64,000 nt of DNA from Roseateles_B sp041906185 (lineage in GTDB: Bacteria > Pseudomonadota > Gammaproteobacteria > Burkholderiales > Burkholderiaceae_C). Shown piece by piece: positions 33,828-43,254 of the stretch. The stretch is from the NCBI GenBank assembly GCA_041906185.1, contig JAYRJQ010000014.1, forward strand, positions 62,001 through 126,000. The letters are read 5' to 3'. Every line of letters begins with the position of its first letter. Positions within the stretch are counted from its first letter, which is position 1. The position numbers and the translations under genes are program-made. Under the pieces are notes generated by a model, which saw only the letters and a program-made list of their open reading frames with translations, made no database searches and had not been told where the DNA came from.

Positions 33828-36005
33828 TCAGGCCTGGCGTGCGGCGGGGGCGTCCTGCTGCTGCCGCAGCCAGGCGCGCATCGCCGCCGCATCCATGGGC
33901 CGGCCGAACAGCCAGCCCTGGCCGATCTGGCAACCCAGGCGCAGCAGCGTCTCGCGCTGTGCCTCGGTTTCCACCCCTTCCGCCACCACACTGAGATCGA
34001 GCGCCTGCCCGATGCTGATGACGGCGCTGGCGAGGGCGCGGTCGTCAGGGTCGGTGTCGAGATCGCGCACGAAGCTCTTGTCCAGCTTGACCTCCGACAC
34101 CGGCAGCCGCTTGAGATAGCCCAGGCTCGAGTAGCCGGTCCCGAAGTCGTCCACCGAGAGGCGCACGCCCATCGCGTCCAGCGCCTGCAGCTGCTCGCGC
34201 GGGCGGCCGCTCTCGTCCAGCATCAGGCGTTCGGTGACCTCCAGCGTCAGCTGCGCGGCCTGCAGGCCGTTGCGCTGCAGCTGCTGCTGCACGTGAGCGG
34301 CGACGTCGTCCTGCACGAAGCGCAGCGCCGAGACGTTGACCGACACGTTCAGGCCCTGCAGCCCCTCCGCCTGCCAGTCGTGCAGCTGGCGGCAGGCGGC
34401 CTCGAGCACCCAGGCATCCAGCGCGTTGATCAGCCCGCATTCCTCGGCGACGGGGATGAAGCGGTCCGGCGGCACCCAGCCTCGCGTCGGGTGCGGCCAG
34501 CGCAGCAGCACCTCCATGCCCAGCATCCGGCGATCGGCCAGCGCCATCTTGGGCTGGAAGTGCAGCTCCAGCACGCCCGTGTTGAGGGCCTGACGCAGTT
34601 CGGATTCCAGCGTCAGCCGCTCGTCCAGCGACTGGTTCATCGAGGCCAGGAAGTAGCGGCTGCAGTTGCGGCCCGCCTGCTTGGCCTCATACATGGCGAT
34701 GTCGGCGTTCTTGAGCAGCGGCTCGAAGCTCTGCCCATCGTCGGGGCAGGTGCTGATGCCGATGCTCGCGCTGAGGTTGAGGTGCACGCCGCTGGTCAGC
34801 TGCACCGGCGCGGCCAGCGCGGTGTGAAGTTTCTGCGCGACGTGCATCGCGTCCAGCGCGTTGCAGCCGGGGAGCATCAGCACGAACTCGTCACCGCCCA
34901 GGCGGGCGAGGGTGTCGGTGTCGCGCAGGGTGCTGCCCAGGCGGCGGGCGGCCTCGCGCAGCACCTCGTCGCCGGCGGTGTGGCCGAGGGAATCGTTGAC
35001 GGTCTTGAAGCGGTCGAGGTCCAGCAGCAGCAGCGAGGACGGCTGCTCCAGGCGCAGCGACATCTGCAGCGCCTGCTGGGCGCGGTCCGTGAAGAGCGTG
35101 CGGTTGGGCAGGCCGGTGACGCTGTCGTAGTAGGCCAGGCGCTCGATCTCGCGCTGGCTCTCCTCGTGCTGCAGCGCGAGCTGGCACAGCTGCGCGCAGG
35201 CCTCGACCATGCGGCGATGGAAGGGCGCGACGCAGCGGCTCTCGCGGTAGTAGAGCGCGAAGGTGGCGCCCACATGGCCGTCGGGCAGGAAGATGGGCGT
35301 GGACCAGCAGGCCGCCAGGCCGAAGGCCGTCGCCAGGGGACGGAAGGGCTCCCACAGCCAGTCAGTGGCGATGTCCCGCACCTCGACGGGCTCGCGCCGC
35401 CAGGCGGCCGTCCCGCAGCTGCCGGCCTGTGGGCCGATGGGCACGCCGTCGATCGCGGCACTGAAGGCGGCGGGCAGGCTCGGCGCGGCCAGCGGATGGA
35501 CGCGCCCCTCGCGGTCCACGGCCAGCACGCTGCAGATCACGCTGGGATCGAGCGCCTCCACGCGCCGGCACAGCAGGTCCATGACCACCTGCAGCGGCCG
35601 GCCCGAGGCCACGGCCTCGAGCACCTCGCGCTGGAGGATGTCGATGGCATGGCGCTCGCGCCGTTCGTCCAGCGGGGTCAGGACCAGCGCCAGCAGCCCG
35701 TCGCGGCCGTCGCCCTCCAGCGCACGCAGCTGACCCTCGACCTGCAGGCTCGTGCCGTCGCTCAGCCGCAGCGTCAGCGGGCGCAGGGCCGGGAGGTCAT
35801 CGAACCAGGCGTGCCACTGGGCGGCATCGAGACCATGCACGCAATCGAGCAGCGAGCGCGCGTCGCCGACCCAGCGCGCGAAGGCGGTGCTGCGGCGTTC
35901 GATGCGGGCGTGGGCGTCCACCCAGGCGACCCCGATGCCGGCGGCCTCCAAGGTCCGCTCGAGCAGATGCCCGGACGGCGGCACGGGCTGCACGGTGGCT
36001 GTCAT
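33828..36005 (-). CDS. PAS-GAF-GGDEF-EAL cyclic-di-GMP enzyme
   Basis: A 725-residue cytosolic protein with no membrane segment. In order: a PAS-like region (about 15-115), a GAF-like region (about 125-280), a GGDEF domain with intact GGDEF near residue 369 and an RxxD inhibitory site (RDTD) before it, and an EAL domain whose signature reads EVLLRW near residue 497. Later EAL segments such as VDDFGTGYSSLGYL and VKLDKSFV are well kept, so phosphodiesterase activity is likely; the cyclase half also looks intact. It probably makes or breaks c-di-GMP according to a small ligand. Confidence 0.93.
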   Translation of the reverse strand: MTATVQPVPPSGHLLERTLEAAGIGVAWVDAHARIERRSTAFARWVGDARSLLDCVHGLDAAQWHAWFDDLPALRPLTLRLSDGTSLQVEGQLRALEGDGRDGLLALVLTPLDERRERHAIDILQREVLEAVASGRPLQVVMDLLCRRVEALDPSVICSVLAVDREGRVHPLAAPSLPAAFSAAIDGVPIGPQAGSCGTAAWRREPVEVRDIATDWLWEPFRPLATAFGLAACWSTPIFLPDGHVGATFALYYRESRCVAPFHRRMVEACAQLCQLALQHEESQREIERLAYYDSVTGLPNRTLFTDRAQQALQMSLRLEQPSSLLLLDLDRFKTVNDSLGHTAGDEVLREAARRLGSTLRDTDTLARLGGDEFVLMLPGCNALDAMHVAQKLHTALAAPVQLTSGVHLNLSASIGISTCPDDGQSFEPLLKNADIAMYEAKQAGRNCSRYFLASMNQSLDERLTLESELRQALNTGVLELHFQPKMALADRRMLGMEVLLRWPHPTRGWVPPDRFIPVAEECGLINALDAWVLEAACRQLHDWQAEGLQGLNVSVNVSALRFVQDDVAAHVQQQLQRNGLQAAQLTLEVTERLMLDESGRPREQLQALDAMGVRLSVDDFGTGYSSLGYLKRLPVSEVKLDKSFVRDLDTDPDDRALASAVISIGQALDLSVVAEGVETEAQRETLLRLGCQIGQGWLFGRPMDAAAMRAWLRQQQDAPAARQA

Positions 36006-36248
36006 GGCGTTTCTCCCTGGCCAATTCAGTCGATTGTGCCGGGAGCGCGCCGGATGCTGGCGTGATGTGAATCAAGCGGCCGCGGCCGCTTCGTGGCTCG
36101 CCGCAGACAGGGGAGCCTCCCGTGATCGATCGCACGGCCGGCGGGCCGGCGCCAAGGGGGGTGAGGGCGATTCGCCTGGATCCGATCGCGATCCGTTGGG
36201 GATCCGGTATGGATGCGGCACCGATCCGTGCCGGCGCCGTCCGCGGGC
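36006..36248. other. GATC-rich intergenic segment
   Basis: 243 nt between the flavin reductase stop and the GGDEF-EAL start. Seven GATC tetranucleotides lie within 36124-36226 (starts 36124, 36128, 36179, 36184, 36190, 36201, 36223), several as GGATCC or GATCCG. Chance expectation in about 100 nt is well under one. No gene is visible. The region probably also carries the promoter of the GGDEF-EAL gene. Confidence 0.5.
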
Positions 36249-36812
36249 TCAGGCGGCCTGCGTCACCAGCAGCCCGCCGCTCGTGAAGAACTGGCCGGCG
36301 CCCAGGTGGTGCAGGGCGCGCCGCTGCACCTCGGGCTGGTCCACCCAGCGGCCGTCGACGAAGGCCCAGTCCTCGGCCCAGGCATGGACCACCTCGGCCA
36401 GGAAGAGGTCGTAGCGATGCTCGACGTAGGGCTCGGGGTAGACCACGCATTCCAGCCAGGCGAGGCAGCCCTCGATCAGCGGGGCGTCGACCTTCTGGCC
36501 CGGGCGGGCCTGGATGCCGTAGCGGGCGAACTTGTCGAGGTCGCGGCCGCTCACATGGCCGACATCGGCGGTCAGCTGGGCCTGGCCGGCGCAGGGGACG
36601 GCCAGCACGAACTCGCCGGAGGCATCGACCAGCTCGCGGGTGTAGGTGGCCTTGTCGATCACCACGGCCACCTTGGGCGGGCTGAAGTCCAGGGGCATGT
36701 TCCACGCCGCGGCCATGACATCACGATGGCCTTCGTGCTGGCTGGCCACCAGCACGGTGGGCCCGTGGTTGAGGAGACGACTGACTTGGCGGAGATCGAC
36801 AGGAACGCGCAT
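36249..36812 (-). CDS. Flavin reductase-like FMN-binding protein
   Basis: A 187-residue protein of the flavin reductase / split-barrel FMN-binding family. It has GPTVLVASQHEGHRDVMAAA, followed by NMPLDFSPPKVAVVID, and GEFVLAVPCAGQ. These form the FMN-binding barrel seen in flavin:NAD(P)H reductases and in DIM6/NTAB proteins. A partner monooxygenase is not present. The start is uncertain: the ATG at 36812 lacks a clear ribosome binding site, and a TTG ten codons upstream (36842) is also in frame. Confidence 0.8.
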   Translation of the reverse strand: MRVPVDLRQVSRLLNHGPTVLVASQHEGHRDVMAAAWNMPLDFSPPKVAVVIDKATYTRELVDASGEFVLAVPCAGQAQLTADVGHVSGRDLDKFARYGIQARPGQKVDAPLIEGCLAWLECVVYPEPYVEHRYDLFLAEVVHAWAEDWAFVDGRWVDQPEVQRRALHHLGAGQFFTSGGLLVTQAA

Positions 36813-37048
36813 GAGAAGAAGGAAACAGGCGGTACAGCTCAAGGCCTGCGTCAGGCCAGGCAGCGATTGTCCGCAGCCCTACTTCTGCCGTCAGGATCGA
36901 AAAGCAAGAGGATGTAGCAAGGTGTTGCAAAAGGGATCGGGATTTGCCCGGGGTCAAGCCCCTGCTTGGGGGTTTTGGTGGTTTCGTTGCAGATTCGTAT
37001 CAGACGCGGGCGATCATCGCCCGGCGCCGGATACCACTGCCTGACCGG

Positions 37049-38398
37049 TCAGGGCGTGCGGGCAGACCGCTCGGGGCCGAGCGCCGCGGCCCATTCGCCG
37101 GCCCGGGCGATGGTCTTCAGGGTCTCGCGCTGGCGGGGCTGGGCGTCGCAGGGCTGCTGGTCCCCGCCGGTGCGGAACTGCATCTCCATGAATTGGCGGT
37201 AATCCGCGTCGGTGAAGGTCCTCACGAAGGCCTCGCGCGCTTTCCAGGCGGCTTGCTCACCGGCGCCGTTGGCGGCCGCCATGCGCAGGCTGGCCAGCCG
37301 GTCGTGCAGTTCCGGATGCGGCGTCGTCCACAGCAGCTCGGCCGCCCGGCGGCAGTCGGCCTGGCGTTGCTCGCTTCGGGCCGGTCCTGACGAGGTGCAG
37401 GCATCGACCAGCGGGCTGCTGGCCCCGATGGTCGGCCACGTCTGGCTCAGATGCTCGATCAGGGCGAGGCCTTCCTGCAGCGCCAGGCTTGGCGTCTCCC
37501 CTTCCACCAAGGTCAGCAGCAGACCCAGGAAGTCCTCCTGGTAGCTGCGGGCGTAGCGTGCCGCGCGGATGCCGGCCCAGTGGCTCTCGGGGATCTCGGA
37601 GGCGTCTCGCAGCAAGGGCAGCCAGGCCAGCAGGTTCTCGGGCTCGATCTCGTGCCAGGGCCTCAGGGTGCGTGGGCCGCAGGGGGCGCCATCAAAGCAG
37701 GAGCCACGGGCCTGGCGCCAGAGGTGCCACACCAGGGGGTCTCGGCTGCCTTCGGCCAGTGCGCGCAGGACCGGCATGTGGATGCTGCTGTCCCGGCCAT
37801 AGTCGATGCGGGCGCCCAGGAACGCGGCAGCGGCCCGGCTGCGGAGGTCTCCGCGCGCCTGGAGTTGCGTCACCCAGCGCTGCATCAGCCGCTGCTTGAC
37901 CGCCTCGCGAGCCTGCACGCCCACATCCTGCAGCTTGGCTTGGATGCGTGCGCTGATGTCGACTTGGCTGGCGCTGAAGTCCAACGGCGTGGCGCGATCC
38001 ACGGCGGCCATGGCCTGCTGGTGTGCGACCTGGCCGTGGGGGCACCACTGCTTCTCGATCTCCGCGACCTTCTCGGGTGGCAGACCCCAGGGGCGCCGGG
38101 TGTCCACAGCTCCCGAGGGCACGGACGCCGCAGAGACACCGGATGCGGGGGACACTGAAGGCACCGTGGCGACGCCCGGGCGCCGGGCCGCTGATGCCGC
38201 CGCCGTCGGTGCTGGCGTCCCGGCTTGAACGGCGCCGCCGGCCTCGCCGCTGCGCTCCATCACCCGCCAGCCGACGCCCGCGCCCACCATCAGCAGGCCG
38301 CTCAGCACCACCGCCAGACGCACGCCCGGACGCACCCGCAGCCGCTCGTGATCGCTGCGGCGCCCGCCCTCATCCTTCAATCTTTTCATTGGCGGCAT
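37049..38398 (-). CDS. Membrane-anchored protein of unknown function
   Basis: About 449 residues from the ATG at 38398; another ATG lies three codons later. The N terminus is basic and precedes one membrane segment (LAVVLSGLLMVGAGVGWRVM), then a Pro/Ala/Ser-rich spacer. A mostly helical domain with several Cys (KQWCPHGQ, GSCFDGAPCG, DACTSSG, ADCRRAAELLW) follows and is probably periplasmic. I recognise no family. It lies 61 nt after serB in the same direction. The 236 nt before the flavin reductase hold no gene. Confidence 0.65.
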   Translation of the reverse strand: MPPMKRLKDEGGRRSDHERLRVRPGVRLAVVLSGLLMVGAGVGWRVMERSGEAGGAVQAGTPAPTAAASAARRPGVATVPSVSPASGVSAASVPSGAVDTRRPWGLPPEKVAEIEKQWCPHGQVAHQQAMAAVDRATPLDFSASQVDISARIQAKLQDVGVQAREAVKQRLMQRWVTQLQARGDLRSRAAAAFLGARIDYGRDSSIHMPVLRALAEGSRDPLVWHLWRQARGSCFDGAPCGPRTLRPWHEIEPENLLAWLPLLRDASEIPESHWAGIRAARYARSYQEDFLGLLLTLVEGETPSLALQEGLALIEHLSQTWPTIGASSPLVDACTSSGPARSEQRQADCRRAAELLWTTPHPELHDRLASLRMAAANGAGEQAAWKAREAFVRTFTDADYRQFMEMQFRTGGDQQPCDAQPRQRETLKTIARAGEWAAALGPERSARTP

Positions 38399-38459
38399 GC
38401 TAACGCGCAAAACGCGCGTCCCGGCTTGTCCGAAGCTGGGCGCTGTTGGGGTGCGCCCT

Positions 38460-39152
38460 CTAGCGCAGCACCTGCAGCAGCTGCTCCAGCCCGCCTTCGT
38501 TGATGGCGACCATGGCCTGCTCGCGCACGCGCGGCTTGGCGTGGTAGGCGACCGAGAGGCCGGCCACACCCATCATCGGGAGGTCGTTGGCGCCGTCGCC
38601 CACGGCCAGGCACTGCGCCGGCGTCGCGCCGATCTCCGCCGCGCACTGCAGCAGCATGCGTCGCTTCTCCTCGCCGTCGCAGATCTCGCCCCAGGGCTGC
38701 ATCACGAGGCCGCCCGTGAGCGCGCCGTCCGCGATCTCCAGCTCGTTGCTGCGCACGTAGTCCATGCCCAGTTCGGCGGCCACGTGGCGCGTGAAGAAGG
38801 TGAAGCCGCCCGAGACCAGCAGCAGCTTGAGCCCCGCCGCCTGGAGCGCCGCACACAGCTCGCGGGCGCCCGGATTGAACTGCAGGCGCTCGGCCAGCAC
38901 CTGTTCCAGCGCGCTCACCGGCACGCCCTTGAGCAGCGCGAGGCGGCGGCGCAGGCTGTCCTTGAAGTCCGTGATCTCGCCGCGCATGGCGGCCTCGGTG
39001 ATGGCCGCCACCTCCGCCTTCTTGCCGGCGGCAGCGGCGATCTCGTCGATGCACTCGATGTTGATCAGCGTCGAGTCCATGTCGAAGGCGGCCAGCCGGA
39101 AGTCGGCGAGTCGCAGGGGCGGGGTGAAGCCTTGGGTGACGAGAGCGCTCAT
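38460..39152 (-). CDS. serB: Phosphoserine phosphatase
   Basis: Final step of serine synthesis. The 230-residue HAD enzyme has the nucleophile motif AFDMDSTLINIE, VSGGFTFFT with the motif II Ser, and GDGANDLPM (motif IV). Compared with E. coli SerB it lacks the N-terminal ACT-like region, a common short form. It follows mfd by 27 nt and is probably co-transcribed. Confidence 0.95.
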   Translation of the reverse strand: MSALVTQGFTPPLRLADFRLAAFDMDSTLINIECIDEIAAAAGKKAEVAAITEAAMRGEITDFKDSLRRRLALLKGVPVSALEQVLAERLQFNPGARELCAALQAAGLKLLLVSGGFTFFTRHVAAELGMDYVRSNELEIADGALTGGLVMQPWGEICDGEEKRRMLLQCAAEIGATPAQCLAVGDGANDLPMMGVAGLSVAYHAKPRVREQAMVAINEGGLEQLLQVLR

Positions 39153-39179
39153 GGGAGGGGGCAGTTCAGCGAATGGGGT

Positions 39180-42100
39180 TCAGTCCTGCTTCAGCGGTGC
39201 GCCCAGCAGGCGCAGCACCTCGCGGATGGCCTGCGCGCGGTCCTTGGGATCGCTCAGGGCCTTCTCGATGCGGAGCTTGTCGTTGCCGACGAGCTTGATG
39301 TTGCGGTTCTTCTGCACCAGCTCGATCACGCGCATGGCGTCGATGGGCGGGTTGGGGCGGAAGTTGATGTTCATCACCGACGGCGCAGCGTCGATCTTCA
39401 TCACGCCGTAGGGCTTGGCGAGCACGCGCAGGCGGTGGGTGTCGAAGAGCGTCTGGCCCTGCGCGGGCAGCTTGCCGAAGCGGTCGGTGATCTCCTCGAG
39501 CATGGCGTCGATCTGCTCGGCCTTGTCCGCCGTGGCGAGGCGCTTGTAGAGCGACAGCCGCACGTGGACGTCCCCGCAGTAGGCGTCGGGAAGCAGGGCG
39601 GGCGCGTGCAGGTTGATCTCGGTGTTCGCGCCGAACACGCCGCCCAGCGGCGAGAGCAGGTCGGGCTCGCGGCCCGCCTTCAGCGAACGCACGGCTTCCG
39701 ACAGCATGTCGTTGTAGAGCTGGAAGCCCACTTCCATCATGTTGCCGCTCTGGTTCTCGCCCAGCACCTCGCCGCAGCCGCGGATCTCGAGGTCGTGCAT
39801 GGCGAGGTAGAAGCCCGAGCCCAGCTCCTCCATCTGCTGGATGGCCTCCAGGCGTTGCGCGGCCTGCTTGGTGAGGCCCTCGACGTCCGGCACCATGAGG
39901 TAGGCATAGGCCTGGTGGTGCGAGCGGCCCACGCGGCCGCGCAGCTGGTGCAGCTGCGCCAGCCCGAACTTGTCGGCGCGGCTGATGACGATGGTGTTGG
40001 CGCTCGGCACGTCGATGCCGGTCTCGATGATGGTCGAGCACAGCAGCACGTTGTGCCTGCCCGTCACGAACTCGCGCATGACGCGCTCGAGCTCGCGCTC
40101 CGGCATCTGGCCGTGGGCCACGACGATGCGCGCCTCGGGCAGCAGCTCCTCGAGCTTCTGGCGGCGGTTCTCGATCGTCTCGACCTCGTTGTGCAGGAAG
40201 TAGACCTGCCCGCCGCGCTTGAGCTCGCGCAGCACGGCCTCGCGGATGGTGCCGCTGTTTTCGCTGCGCACAAAGGTCTTGATGGCCAGGCGGCGCTGCG
40301 GCGCGGTGGCGATGACGCTGAGGTCGCGCAGGCCCTCCAGCGCCATGCCCAGCGTGCGCGGGATCGGCGTGGCGGTGAGCGTGAGCACGTCCACCTCGGC
40401 GCGCATGGCCTTCATCGCCTCCTTGTGGCGCACGCCGAAGCGGTGCTCCTCGTCGATGATCAGCAGGCCCAGGCGCTTGAACTGCACATCGGGCGAAAGC
40501 AGCTTGTGCGTGCCGATGACGATGTCGATGCTGCCGTCGGCCAGGCCCTCCATCGCGGCCTTGATCTCCTTGGCCGAGCGGAAGCGGCTCATCTCGGCCA
40601 CCTTCACGGGCCACTTGCCGAAGCGGTCCGCGATGTTCTGGTAGTGCTGCTCGGCCAGCAGCGTGGTCGGCGCGAGCAGCGCGACCTGCTTGCCGCCCAT
40701 CACGGCCACGAAGGCGGCTCGCAGGGCCACCTCGGTCTTGCCGAAGCCCACGTCGCCGCAGACGAGGCGGTCCATGGGCTTGGGGCTGATCATGTCCTGG
40801 ATGACCGCGTGGATGGCCGCGCGCTGGTCGGGCGTCTCCTCGAAGCCGAAGGACGCAGCGAAGGCCTCGTAGTCATGGCCCGAGTAGCGGAAGGCATGGC
40901 CCTCGCGGGCGGCGCGGCGGGCGTAGAGGTTCAGCAGCTCGGCGGCGGTGTCGCGCACCTGCTCGGCCGCCTTGCGCTTGGCCTTCTCCCACTGCGCCGA
41001 GCCCAGCTTGTGCAGCGGCGCCTCCTCGGCCGACACGCCCGTGTAGCGGCTGATCAGGTGCAGCTGCGCGACGGGCACATAGAGCGTGGCCTTGTCGGCG
41101 TACTCGAGGTGCAGGAACTCGGAAGGGCCGTCGCCCAGGTCGATGTTGATCAGCCCCTGGTAGCGGCCGATGCCGTGGTTCATGTGCACCACGGGGTCGC
41201 CGACCTTCAGCTCGGAGAGGTCCTTGATGAGCGCGTTGACGTCGCTCACCAGCTCCTGCTTGCGCCGGCGCCGCGTGGTGGGCGTGGTCGCGAAGAGCTC
41301 GGTCTCGGTCAGGAACTGGATCGCGACGCTGCCGCCCTCCGCCTCGGGTTCGTGCCAGAAGAAGCCGGCGGCCAGCGGCGCGGCGGTGATGGCGAACTTC
41401 TCGTCCGAGGCCTGGAACTCGGCCAGGCTCGCGACGGAGGGCGGATCGATCTTGTTGTCCCGCAGCAGCTCCAGGAGGCTCTCGCGCCGGCCCTCGCTCT
41501 CGGCCACGATCAGCACGCGGTGCGGCGTGGACTTCAGGTGCGCGGCGAGGCGGGCCAGCGGCTCCTGGGCGCCGCGCTCGACGCTGATGTCGGGCAGCGG
41601 GCGGGCGTAGTCCACGGCCTCGGCGCCGCGCACGCTGAACACGGCCCGCGTGCGGGTGGCGCCGAAGAAGTCCTCGACGCGAAGGAAGATTTCTTCGGGC
41701 GGCAGGATGGGCCGCTCCGGGTCGTGCTGCAGGAAGCGATGGCGCTCGCGGGTGTCCGTCCAGAAGCGGGTGAGGGCCTCGTCGACCTCGCCGTGCAGCA
41801 CCAGCGCGCCGTCCTCGGGCACGAAGTCGAAGAAGCTGGCCGTCTGTTCGAAGAAGAGCGGCAGGTAGTACTCGATGCCCGCGGTGGCGAGGCCCGTGCC
41901 CATGTCCTTGTACAGGCGGGACTTGCTCGGGTCGCCGTCCATCTTCTCGCGCCAGCGGGCGCGGAAGGCCTGGCGGGCGGCCTCGTCCATGGGGAATTCG
42001 CGGCCCGGCAGCAGGCGCACCTCGGGCACGGGGTAGAGGCTGCGCTGGCTGTCGGGGTCGAAGGTGCGGATGGAATCGACCTCGTCGCCGAAGAGGTCCA

Positions 42101-42665
42101 CGCGGTAGGGCACCGGCGAGCCCATGGGGAAGAGGTCGATCAGCCCGCCGCGCACCGCGAACTCGCCCGGCGACACCACCTGCGAGACGTGCGCATAGCC
42201 GCCCAGCACGAGCTGGGCCTTCAGCGCGGACTCGTCGAGCCGCTGCTTCTGCTTGAACTGGAAGGTCGTGGCGGCGAGGAAGGAGGGCGGCGCCAGGCGC
42301 GTGAGCGCGGTGCTGGCCGGCAGCAGCACGACGTCCACATCGCGCTGCACCGGCGGCTTGTCCTTGGCCTGCAGCAGGCGCCACAGCGTGGCCAGGCGCT
42401 CGGAGATCAGGTCCTGGTGCGGGCTGAAGGTGTCGTAGGGCAGCGTCTCCCAGTCGGGGAAGACGGCTACGCGCAGCTCGGGCGCGAAGAACCTGAGCTC
42501 ATCCTCCAGGCGCTGCGTGTCCCCCGGCTCGGCAGTGACGACGGTGCACAGCCGGCCGGACGCCAGCTGCTGGCGGCAGAAGCGGGCCAGCAGCAGGGCG
42601 TCGGCAGAGCCCGGCGGGCGGGGCAGCGAGAACTTCTTTCCGGGAGCGATGAGGGGCAGTTGCAT
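39180..42665 (-). CDS. mfd: Transcription-repair coupling factor
   Basis: A 1161-residue DNA translocase that removes stalled RNA polymerase and recruits UvrA. The N-terminal half is the UvrB-like region, followed by the RNA polymerase interaction domain (VGDPVVHMNHGIGRYQG). The helicase core has Walker A GDVGFGKTEVALRA (about 637) and DEEH box LLIIDEEHRFG (about 738), with a TRG-type motif after it. The C-terminal domain contacts the N-terminal part. Full length for the family. It is divergent from the 55-residue gene at 42942. Confidence 0.98.
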   Translation of the reverse strand: MQLPLIAPGKKFSLPRPPGSADALLLARFCRQQLASGRLCTVVTAEPGDTQRLEDELRFFAPELRVAVFPDWETLPYDTFSPHQDLISERLATLWRLLQAKDKPPVQRDVDVVLLPASTALTRLAPPSFLAATTFQFKQKQRLDESALKAQLVLGGYAHVSQVVSPGEFAVRGGLIDLFPMGSPVPYRVDLFGDEVDSIRTFDPDSQRSLYPVPEVRLLPGREFPMDEAARQAFRARWREKMDGDPSKSRLYKDMGTGLATAGIEYYLPLFFEQTASFFDFVPEDGALVLHGEVDEALTRFWTDTRERHRFLQHDPERPILPPEEIFLRVEDFFGATRTRAVFSVRGAEAVDYARPLPDISVERGAQEPLARLAAHLKSTPHRVLIVAESEGRRESLLELLRDNKIDPPSVASLAEFQASDEKFAITAAPLAAGFFWHEPEAEGGSVAIQFLTETELFATTPTTRRRRKQELVSDVNALIKDLSELKVGDPVVHMNHGIGRYQGLINIDLGDGPSEFLHLEYADKATLYVPVAQLHLISRYTGVSAEEAPLHKLGSAQWEKAKRKAAEQVRDTAAELLNLYARRAAREGHAFRYSGHDYEAFAASFGFEETPDQRAAIHAVIQDMISPKPMDRLVCGDVGFGKTEVALRAAFVAVMGGKQVALLAPTTLLAEQHYQNIADRFGKWPVKVAEMSRFRSAKEIKAAMEGLADGSIDIVIGTHKLLSPDVQFKRLGLLIIDEEHRFGVRHKEAMKAMRAEVDVLTLTATPIPRTLGMALEGLRDLSVIATAPQRRLAIKTFVRSENSGTIREAVLRELKRGGQVYFLHNEVETIENRRQKLEELLPEARIVVAHGQMPERELERVMREFVTGRHNVLLCSTIIETGIDVPSANTIVISRADKFGLAQLHQLRGRVGRSHHQAYAYLMVPDVEGLTKQAAQRLEAIQQMEELGSGFYLAMHDLEIRGCGEVLGENQSGNMMEVGFQLYNDMLSEAVRSLKAGREPDLLSPLGGVFGANTEINLHAPALLPDAYCGDVHVRLSLYKRLATADKAEQIDAMLEEITDRFGKLPAQGQTLFDTHRLRVLAKPYGVMKIDAAPSVMNINFRPNPPIDAMRVIELVQKNRNIKLVGNDKLRIEKALSDPKDRAQAIREVLRLLGAPLKQD

Positions 42666-42941
42666 GGGGCGCTACAAACAGGAACGGCCCTTCGCGGGGG
42701 CTGGCGGGATTGTAGGGAGCCGGGGGCCGAAAGCTGTCAGCAGCGGTGAAGGCTGGGTTCGTTCCGGGGGCGCGGCACGCCCGGGAACGTCGCGTGCCAG
42801 CACGGGCGCGACCCCCGCCACAGGCGCCGGACGGGCGGGGCTGGCGGCCCGAGCCCGCATTCGGGCTAAAATAGTCAGTTGATCCGCGTGAAGCTGCCCA
42901 AACAGCTGCCGTCATCAATTAACAACCCTATTGGAGCCACC

Positions 42942-43109
42942 ATGGGCAACAAGATCATCACCGAGGCCGCCAAGCGCGCCGCCCCCCGTCCCGTCCCCGC
43001 CAACGGCGTGAGCTTCACGCACGGCCGCGGCAACTGCACGAGCCTCGAGCGCGGCACCCACACCCGCAGCAAGAAGAACCCCGGCAAGCGCACCCACAAG
43101 GGCGGCTGA
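42942..43109 (+). CDS. Small basic protein of unknown function
   Basis: A 55-residue protein (MGNKIITEAAKRAAPRP, then NGVSFTHGRGNCTSLERG, ending KKNPGKRTHKGG). It is rich in Lys, Arg and Gly, with a single Cys. It has a good ribosome binding site (GGAG at 42933-42936), a -10-like TAAAAT at 42867-42872, and a hairpin with T-rich tail right after the stop. Together these argue for a real, independently expressed gene. The composition suggests RNA or ribosome binding, but that is inference only. The same frame is open from 42879, which would add 21 residues before the ribosome binding site. Confidence 0.72.
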   Translation: MGNKIITEAAKRAAPRPVPANGVSFTHGRGNCTSLERGTHTRSKKNPGKRTHKGG

Positions 43110-43136
43110 TCGACCGGCGGTCTTCCCGACTGCATG

Positions 43137-43166
43137 ACGGCGCCTGCAAGGGCGCCGTTTCCGTTT
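43137..43166 (+). terminator. Terminator after the 55-residue gene
   Basis: An 8-bp stem ACGGCGCC / GGCGCCGT with loop TGCAAG, followed by TTCCGTTTCT. The T tract is interrupted, so termination strength is moderate. Confidence 0.65.
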
Positions 43167-43254
43167 CTGAGCCTCTCGCCGCGGCTGGCTTGCCATCCGG
43201 GCCGGACTCGTTTCTCATCCCCACTGGGTTATCGCCACGCCCCTGAGGACCTCC

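Noticed and set aside
38397..42749. 1450-codon plus-strand frame opposite serB and mfd
   Set aside because: Shadow of two clear genes. No domain or start signal was found.
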